The translations under genes and the position numbers were made by a program. A stretch of 18,240 nucleotides of DNA from NCBI GenBank assembly GCA_030024065.1, contig JASEIE010000030.1, positions 1-18,240 of the forward strand, in the 5' to 3' direction. The DNA comes from Thermodesulfobacteriota bacterium (GTDB lineage Bacteria > Desulfobacterota > BSN033 > UBA1163). Shown here one piece after another: positions 13,369 to 18,240 of this stretch. How positions within the stretch are numbered: the stretch's first letter is position 1; every line of letters starts with the position of its first letter. The notes under the pieces were generated by a model. The model was not told the origin of the DNA and did no database searches. It worked only from the letters and a program-made list of their open reading frames with translations.

Positions 13369-13899
13369 ATGAAACCATTAGAAGTTTACTGCCAGAATGC
13401 CTTAGAGAAAGGAGCGGATGGGGCGAAGACGATCGATCCACGCTCCGTTGCCACTGCCGAATGGGTGAGAATGAAGTGCCAGTTTGGCTGCCCGGGCTAT
13501 GGGATAAGGCTCTGTTGCCCACCCTATACTCCTTCTCCGGATGTCACCCGGAAGGTGATCGATTCTTATCAGAAGGCCATCCTGCTCCACAGGCAAATAA
13601 GAGATGGAGCAAAGAGGAGGGAGGAGACGAAACAGTTCAATGAAATCGTCGTCCGGCTCGAAATTGAAATTTTTCTCGATGGCTACTATAAGGCCCTGAG
13701 CATGGGTTCAGGTCCTTGTCGTCTCTGTAAGGAATGTGATACAAATAACCCCTGTAAACATGGATATGAAGCAAGGCCCTCCATGGAGGCCTGTGGAGTG
13801 GATGTTTTTAAGACGGCAAGGGATAATGGATTTCCCATTCAAGTGGTTAGAAGTCCTGAAGAGGAGCAGAATACCTTCGGACTGATTTTGGTCGATTAA
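13369..13899 (+). CDS. DUF2284 cysteine-rich, predicted metal-binding protein
   Basis: The 176-residue protein has the DUF2284 layout. The N-terminal block W-V-R-M-K-CQFGCPGYG (Cys37, Cys41) is followed by LCCPPYTP (Cys49, Cys50). The C-terminal block GPCRLCKECDTNNPCKHG (Cys117, Cys120, Cys123, Cys129) is followed by Cys142 in MEACGVDVF. The second block resembles an iron-sulfur binding pattern. No signal peptide or membrane helix, so cytoplasmic. Function of the family is unknown; it is common in anaerobes. AAGGGGGGAAAGG gives a strong ribosome-binding site. It is followed after 21 bp by the hybrid kinase on the same strand, so the two may form an operon. Confidence 0.88.
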   Translation: MKPLEVYCQNALEKGADGAKTIDPRSVATAEWVRMKCQFGCPGYGIRLCCPPYTPSPDVTRKVIDSYQKAILLHRQIRDGAKRREETKQFNEIVVRLEIEIFLDGYYKALSMGSGPCRLCKECDTNNPCKHGYEARPSMEACGVDVFKTARDNGFPIQVVRSPEEEQNTFGLILVD

Positions 13900-13920
13900 A
13901 ATCAGGATTGAGATGAGCCT

Positions 13921-16620
13921 ATGAAGGGTGAGACGAAAAAGAGAGAAGAAGAGATTGTGAGGCTCAACCGGGAGCTTTCGATTCTCAATGCGATCAGCCA
14001 GACCGTTAACGAGTCTATTGATCTCGATGAGATCCTGAATAAAAGCCTGGATAAGATCGTGGAGATGACAGAGGTCCGATCAGCAGGCATCTACCTTTTG
14101 GATGGGAAGAATAATGAGCTGGTCTTTGTGGCCCACCGGGGATTTTCGAAGGCCTTTTCGAAAAGGATGAAGAAATTCAAGTTAGGGGAGGGAGCGACCG
14201 GGAAGGCAGCCCTTTCAGGCGAGTCCATCTTTATTGAGGACTATCCCAATTATCCGGAGGCTGTTCCTCAGGCGATTGAGGAAGGGTTAAAATCCCTGAC
14301 GGTGATCCCTCTTAAATCGAGAGACAAGGTCTATGGGACTCTGAACATTGCGCGGAAGGATTTTATTCAGTTCACTCCCTTTGACAAGAACCTTTTCAAC
14401 TCCATCGGACAGATCATCAGCAGTGCGATGGAAAGGGCCTGTCTCTACACGGAAAATATTAAACGGCTGGATGAACAGAAGACCCTCTATTCCATCACCC
14501 AGGAGATCGCTTCCCGACTCGAATTGAAAGTGATTCTCGAGAAAATCGTTAAGAGCGCCATTAAACTCATAGGGGCAAATTCCGGATCGGTCGCTCTCTG
14601 GGACAACCGGAAACAGACCTATACGATGGTTATTTCTCATGGGTTACCCGAAACTCTGATTGGAATGGAATTCTCACCTTCCTCGAAGGGCGTAGTGGGA
14701 GAGGTATTGGGGAAGAAAGGTCCTATCCTCTATGAGAATTATCATGATCACCCCAATCGATTGAAGGAATTGGACCCTCTCCATCTTAAAGCGGTTCTTG
14801 GCGTTCCATTGATTGTCAGAGATATGGTCATTGGAGCAATGGTGGTCGGCACCTCTGATCCCAAAAAGGATTTTCAGCAAAGCGAGATTGACCTCCTCTT
14901 CGCTTTTGCTCAACAAGCCGCCATTGCCATCGGGAATGCCCAACTCTATGAAGATTCTTTAGCAAAGATCAAACAGTTGACGACCCTCTATGAGATTGGA
15001 AGAAGACTCTCCTCCACCCTCGATCTCGACGAGTTGCTCAAAAATGCCCTGGAACTCCTCAAGGCACAATTGGGCTATGCGTTATGTGGCATCTTGTTGC
15101 TGGATCGAGAGAAGAATGAACTCTATATCAGGCAGGTGATCGGAAGGGATCCAAAAGAGGTTGAGAGCCTTCGTTTCAAGGTTGGTATCGATGGGATTGT
15201 GGGATGGGTGGCCAAGTCAGGCGAACCCCTCTATGTTCCCGATGTCTCCAGAGATCCCAGGTATATTCCCGGACCGCCGGGGATCAGATCCGAAGCAGCC
15301 TTCCCTCTTAAAATCAGAGATCACGTGATCGGAGTCCTCGACATTGAGAGCATGGAACTCTACGGATTCGACGAAGAGGATCTGAAGACATTATCCTCTT
15401 TTGCGAGCCAGGTGAGCGCCTTTATTGAGAATGCCCAGCTCTTCTCCGATTTAAAACAGACCCTCAGGGAATTGAAACAGGCTCAGGACCAGATTATCCA
15501 GACGGAGAAACTGAGGGCAATGGGAGAGATGGCAAGCGGGGTGGCTCACGATTTTAATAATGTCCTGGCTGTCATCCTCGGGAACATTCAACTTCTGGTC
15601 CACCAAATTGAACATCTTAAATACGATGAGATTCGGGAGCGGCTAAAAACCATTGAGCAGGCCTCAAAGGATGGGGCGGAGACCGTGCGTCGCATCCAGG
15701 AATTTACAGGGAAAAGGAAGGATAAGGAATTTATTACCCTCTCCCTCAATGATCTCACCCGCGAGGTGGCGACCATTACAGAGCCTAGATGGAAAGACCA
15801 ATCTCAAAAGAAGGGGATACAGATCGAGCTGATCAAAAAATTAGGAGACGTCTTTCCCATTGTGGGAAATCCATCCGAGTTAAGAGAGGTCTTAACCAAT
15901 ATCCTCTTCAATGCCGTCGATGCCATGCCGGAAGGGGGAAGAATCACCATCTCCACAGAACCCCATTCGGAGGGCTGGGTGGAGATGAGGATTTCGGATA
16001 CCGGTGTCGGAATGACGGAGGAGGTGAAGAAGAAGATATTTGATCCCTTCTTTACCACAAAAGGGGTGACCAATTCCGGATTGGGTATGAGCGTCTCTTA
16101 CGGGATCATCAAGCGCCATGGGGGTGAGGTTCTGGTTGAGAGCGAACCCGGAAAGGGAACCACCTTCATCCTCCACCTGCCAATGGGTTACGGGGAAGAA
16201 GTCGAAGAGATAGAAAAGATATTGGGAAAGCCCGTCAGCTTGATGCGGCCGGCAAGAATTCTGGTGATCGACGATGAGGAGGCTGTCCGGGATATCCTCT
16301 TCCGGATGTTGAGAACGAAAGGTCATCAGGTGGAGGTGGCTTCGAATGGTGAGGAGGGGATAGAACAGTTTAAAAAAGGGATATTTGATCTGGTCTTCAC
16401 CGATCTCGGGATGCCGAAGATTTCGGGCTGGGAGGTAGGAAAAACAATAAAGGAATTGAATCCGAGAGTCCCCGTTGTCATGATCACTGGATGGGGATTG
16501 GAACTGAATAGAGAAAAGATGAGCAAGAGCGGGATCGACCTCATCGTCTCCAAACCTTTCAACTTCGATCAGGTGACCCAGCTGGTCTCCGAAGCCATGG
16601 AGTTAAGGGAGAGGATGTAA
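13921..16620 (+). CDS. Soluble hybrid histidine kinase with three GAF domains and a C-terminal receiver
   Basis: The 899-residue protein has, in order: a short coiled coil (1-30), GAF 1 (about 33-172), GAF 2 (about 197-340), GAF 3 (about 368-505), a linking coiled coil, a HisKA domain with His543 in GVAHDFNN, and a HATPase domain. In the latter are the N box (Asn660/Asn664, LTNILFNAVDAMPEGG), DTGVGM (693-698) and FDPFFTTK followed by GLGMSVSYG. The receiver (about 778-895) has Asp784/Asp785, phospho-acceptor Asp828 (FTDLGMP), Thr856 and Lys878. No transmembrane segment exists, so it senses a cytoplasmic ligand or redox state through the GAF domains. The ribosome-binding site is weak, suggesting translation coupled to the DUF2284 gene 21 bp upstream. 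No output regulator is adjacent; the orphan NtrC-type protein at 5895 or the receiver at 8540 are possible partners only by proximity. Confidence 0.92.
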   Translation: MKGETKKREEEIVRLNRELSILNAISQTVNESIDLDEILNKSLDKIVEMTEVRSAGIYLLDGKNNELVFVAHRGFSKAFSKRMKKFKLGEGATGKAALSGESIFIEDYPNYPEAVPQAIEEGLKSLTVIPLKSRDKVYGTLNIARKDFIQFTPFDKNLFNSIGQIISSAMERACLYTENIKRLDEQKTLYSITQEIASRLELKVILEKIVKSAIKLIGANSGSVALWDNRKQTYTMVISHGLPETLIGMEFSPSSKGVVGEVLGKKGPILYENYHDHPNRLKELDPLHLKAVLGVPLIVRDMVIGAMVVGTSDPKKDFQQSEIDLLFAFAQQAAIAIGNAQLYEDSLAKIKQLTTLYEIGRRLSSTLDLDELLKNALELLKAQLGYALCGILLLDREKNELYIRQVIGRDPKEVESLRFKVGIDGIVGWVAKSGEPLYVPDVSRDPRYIPGPPGIRSEAAFPLKIRDHVIGVLDIESMELYGFDEEDLKTLSSFASQVSAFIENAQLFSDLKQTLRELKQAQDQIIQTEKLRAMGEMASGVAHDFNNVLAVILGNIQLLVHQIEHLKYDEIRERLKTIEQASKDGAETVRRIQEFTGKRKDKEFITLSLNDLTREVATITEPRWKDQSQKKGIQIELIKKLGDVFPIVGNPSELREVLTNILFNAVDAMPEGGRITISTEPHSEGWVEMRISDTGVGMTEEVKKKIFDPFFTTKGVTNSGLGMSVSYGIIKRHGGEVLVESEPGKGTTFILHLPMGYGEEVEEIEKILGKPVSLMRPARILVIDDEEAVRDILFRMLRTKGHQVEVASNGEEGIEQFKKGIFDLVFTDLGMPKISGWEVGKTIKELNPRVPVVMITGWGLELNREKMSKSGIDLIVSKPFNFDQVTQLVSEAMELRERM

Positions 16621-16690
16621 TCAATGATCAATTATCAATGCTCAGTGTTCATTGACCATTGTTCATTTAACATTGAGAATTGATCATTGA
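16621..16690. terminator. Palindrome between convergent genes, probable bidirectional terminator
   Basis: TCAATGATCAATTATCAATG (16621-16640) and CATTGAGAATTGATCATTGA (16671-16690) are complementary at 19 of 20 positions, with a 30-base loop of related CATTG/TTCATTG units, followed by TCTTTT. The stem starts directly after the kinase stop and ends just before the end of the converging minus-strand gene. AT-rich, so strength is uncertain; it also looks like a dispersed repeat. Confidence 0.5.
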
Positions 16691-16699
16691 TCTTTTGGC

Positions 16700-17269
16700 T
16701 TACCACCATCGCCAGAGGGCGATGATGAAGGTGATCAGGAAGACGAAGATCAGGTTCATATAGGCCATGAAGTAGAAGATTTTTTCGTGTGTCGATTTTT
16801 CCCTCTTTGCTCCAGTTAACAATAATTCCGCTACTTGAGGCGACTGAAATATCTTCTCTTCTCCATGGGGCGCTGTTTTAATCATTTCTGTCAGGTCATT
16901 TCCTGCTGGATGTTTTTTCATGTGGCTTCCATCTCTCCAGAACTTGCTTAAGCTCACATCATAGACCTTTCCCTTGTAAGCAAAATAGGCCGGCTTTCCA
17001 TCCCTGCCGTCAAACCGGGAAAGTTCTTCCAATGTCAAACGATCCTTATTCTCTGGCAATAGAGAACCTTTCTGTTTTCTCAGTTTCGGTCCGATGATAA
17101 AGGTGACGATGACCGCCGTGGTCACCATGATGGGAAAGAGAAGGATTTTAAGACCCAGCAGAATTCCGAATCTTGTGGAAAAGAAGGCCTCCCAGGTCGG
17201 GATTCGAGAAATCGTCAGGAGAACCCCCGTGATGGAAAGGATGACAATCCCAAGCCATCCGAGAACCAA
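16700..17269 (-). CDS. CopD-like membrane segment fused to a cytochrome b5-like haem domain; N-terminus probably lost
   Basis: The 189-residue frame reads from TTG at 17269. It has two membrane helices (about 1-21 and 34-60) with ILSITGVLLTISRIPTW ... STRFGILLGLKILLF, the pattern of the last part of a CopD-type domain. Next comes a bacterial cytochrome b5-like domain: SRFDGRDGKPAYFAYKGKVY, then VSLSKFWRDGSHMKKHPAG (His116, His120), DLTEMIKTAPHGEE (His135), and a final helix (about 164-186). His120 and His135 are likely haem ligands. Family members usually carry further N-terminal helices. Here coding similarity runs only a dozen codons before the TTG to an in-frame TGA, and TTG lacks a well-spaced ribosome-binding site. 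I regard it as 5'-truncated, possibly still expressed. Confidence 0.62.
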   Translation of the reverse strand: MVLGWLGIVILSITGVLLTISRIPTWEAFFSTRFGILLGLKILLFPIMVTTAVIVTFIIGPKLRKQKGSLLPENKDRLTLEELSRFDGRDGKPAYFAYKGKVYDVSLSKFWRDGSHMKKHPAGNDLTEMIKTAPHGEEKIFQSPQVAELLLTGAKREKSTHEKIFYFMAYMNLIFVFLITFIIALWRWW

Positions 17270-17479
17270 TTCTCCCTTCGGAAGTCCCCACCCGCCGAGT
17301 AGTCACACTGCTGTTCAATCTTTTGAATGGTGCTTTCAACTTCGGAAAATATTTTGGAACCAGGAAAAAGATCTTTTCATGGCCCCGTTTGCACTGATGA
17401 GGAAGACCTTATAAGAGGGAGTTTTGGTCGGAAATGAAGCCATTGTGGACATGCAGGGCCTCATCTGTTCAAATAGCTT
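17270..17479 (-). other. Rearranged junction with broken reading frames
   Basis: Between the metF stop and the truncated CopD-like frame no intact gene is present. On the minus strand a 35-codon ORF (17443-17336) reads MASFPTKTPSYKVFLISANG.... In another frame, after a TGA near 17377, codons reading KDLFPGSKIFSEVESTIQKI then EQQCDYSAGG look protein-like but have no start and run out of frame into the CopD-like sequence at about 17285. I do not recognise either peptide. The pattern fits a decayed gene or deletion join, or a sequencing/assembly frameshift. Confidence 0.4.
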
Positions 17480-18240
17480 CTATGAAGATGTTTCCATCTG
17501 TTCTTCCTGAACAACTGTGCTGGAAAGAAGTCCAGCTGCCTTGAGAATATCTGGAACGACCTCTTCTCTCCCTATGGCCATAATGTGAACTCCATCACAG
17601 AGAGCTTCCTTTTTCAGAGTGGCGATCATTCGGCCCGCAATTTCAATACCTTTATGGAGCGCTCCACCCTTGGGAGCAGTTGCCAGTTCATCGATTAAGT
17701 TTTGCGGAACAAAGATACCTGGGACATTCTCCGTCATGTACTTGGCCATCTTGGCTGAGGAAAGAAGGACAATTCCAGCCAGTATCTTGACTGGAAATTG
17801 ACGGGCATACTGCATGAAGTTTACAAAGTTATCCAGGTCATAAATGGCTTGGGTTTGAAAGAATTCAGCTCCGGCCTCTACTTTGTTTTCAAACTTGATT
17901 AGCTGAGGTTCAATGGGTCTTGCTTCAGGTGTGACAATAGCCCCGGCACAGAACTCTATAGTCCCATCAAGGTCGTTTCCTCCCAAGTCCTTGCCCAATT
18001 CCATTTGCCGGATTGTCCTCAACAATTGCACTGAATCGAGGTCGAAGACTCCTTTGGCTTCTTTGTGATCGCCAACTACAACTGCGTCACCAGTTAGGCA
18101 GAGGACATTTCTTATGCCCCTGGTATATGCCAAGAGAAGCTCCGATTGAAGGGCAATTCGATTTCGGTCGCGACAGGTCATCTGCAATATAGGTTCGCCA
18201 CCTCGCTCTTCGATGACCTGGCATCCGCCAAGAGAAGGGA
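17480..18240 (-). CDS. metF: Methylenetetrahydrofolate reductase (MetF-type), 5' partial
   Basis: The frame is open to the right edge, so the N-terminus lies outside; the apparent TTG start at 18187 is internal, since upstream codons give GGCQVIEERGGEPIL. The following QMTCRDRNRIALQSELLLAY and VLCLTGD, then GVFDLDSVQLL, are typical of the FAD-binding TIM barrel of MTHFR. AGAEFFQTQAIYDLDNF and the C-terminal P-G-I-F-V-P-Q segment are also typical. The enzyme interconverts methylene- and methyl-tetrahydrofolate, feeding methionine synthesis or the methyl branch of the Wood-Ljungdahl pathway. Only the C-terminal 253 or so codons are seen, ending in an acidic tail (QEEQMETSS). Other pathway genes are beyond the window. 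Confidence 0.9.
   Translation of the reverse strand, partial: PSLGGCQVIEERGGEPILQMTCRDRNRIALQSELLLAYTRGIRNVLCLTGDAVVVGDHKEAKGVFDLDSVQLLRTIRQMELGKDLGGNDLDGTIEFCAGAIVTPEARPIEPQLIKFENKVEAGAEFFQTQAIYDLDNFVNFMQYARQFPVKILAGIVLLSSAKMAKYMTENVPGIFVPQNLIDELATAPKGGALHKGIEIAGRMIATLKKEALCDGVHIMAIGREEVVPDILKAAGLLSSTVVQEEQMETSS

Noticed and set aside
15892..16326. 144-codon minus-strand ORF in the hybrid kinase
   Set aside because: Overlaps the conserved HATPase domain and lacks protein-like features; shadow frame.
17295..17312. In-frame TGA upstream of the CopD-like frame as a selenocysteine codon
   Set aside because: No Cys-equivalent family position is known there, no SECIS-like hairpin follows that I can support, and only fragments in other frames lie further upstream.
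17094..17414. 106-codon plus-strand ORF over the CopD-like region
   Set aside because: It is antisense to an evident membrane protein and its composition (Arg/Ser/Pro-rich) is that of a reverse-frame shadow.

Overview
The window is a dense bacterial chromosomal segment of moderate GC content. It reads like an anaerobic, respiratory member of the Desulfobacterota (Deltaproteobacteria) or a close relative. That placement is an inference. It rests on an 11-haem cytochrome c beside a FdnI/HydC-type cytochrome b, sigma-54 regulation, a short folate-type methylenetetrahydrofolate reductase, a MEMO1-family gene, and many REP-like palindromes of kinds common in such genomes. No rRNA, tRNA, CRISPR array, complete insertion sequence or prophage gene was seen.

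Left part (1-5833). A MEMO1-family protein enters from beyond the window (1-1157, +). It converges on a minus-strand pair: a transglutaminase-like protein (1559-2257) and a small helical protein (1251-1490). Immediately upstream of the transglutaminase lies an unannotated C-terminal remnant of an ECF-transporter T component (2268-2498). Its 5' side is cut off by a 14-bp palindrome. A plus-strand group follows: YjbQ/UPF0047, a PPP-family metallophosphatase, a HAD hydrolase and an MFS transporter.

Central part (5895-11083), the most interesting region. An NtrC-type sigma-54 activator is followed by a large perfect palindrome, a small TTG-started membrane protein and an AT-rich gap. That gap carries a well-formed -24/-12 sigma-54 promoter (TTGGCAC-N6-TGC at 7783-7798). 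Downstream on the same strand lie two paralogous small membrane proteins sharing QLIPA-x-ILF-x2-FIGT, an orphan receiver protein, an 11-haem membrane-anchored cytochrome c overlapping the receiver gene by 4 bp, and a five-histidine cytochrome b. I interpret this as a sigma-54-controlled quinone-linked bc-type electron-transfer module. It resembles in layout the Geobacter Cbc inner-membrane cytochromes but carries extra small membrane subunits of unknown role.

Right part (11084-18240). A 560-bp gap holds a possible 55-codon ORF, a chain of three REP-like hairpins, a terminator-like stem-loop and a sigma-70-like promoter. Next come an M48 peptidase with TPR repeats (BepA-like), a gap with a nested inverted-repeat element, a cysteine-rich DUF2284 protein, and an 899-residue soluble hybrid histidine kinase with three GAF domains and a C-terminal receiver. 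On the minus strand at the right edge are a CopD-like/cytochrome-b5-like membrane protein that appears to have lost its N-terminus, and a partial MetF-type methylenetetrahydrofolate reductase. The roughly 210 bp between them looks like a degraded or rearranged junction.

The NtrC-type activator has no adjacent cognate kinase. The GAF-domain hybrid kinase is a possible but unproven partner.
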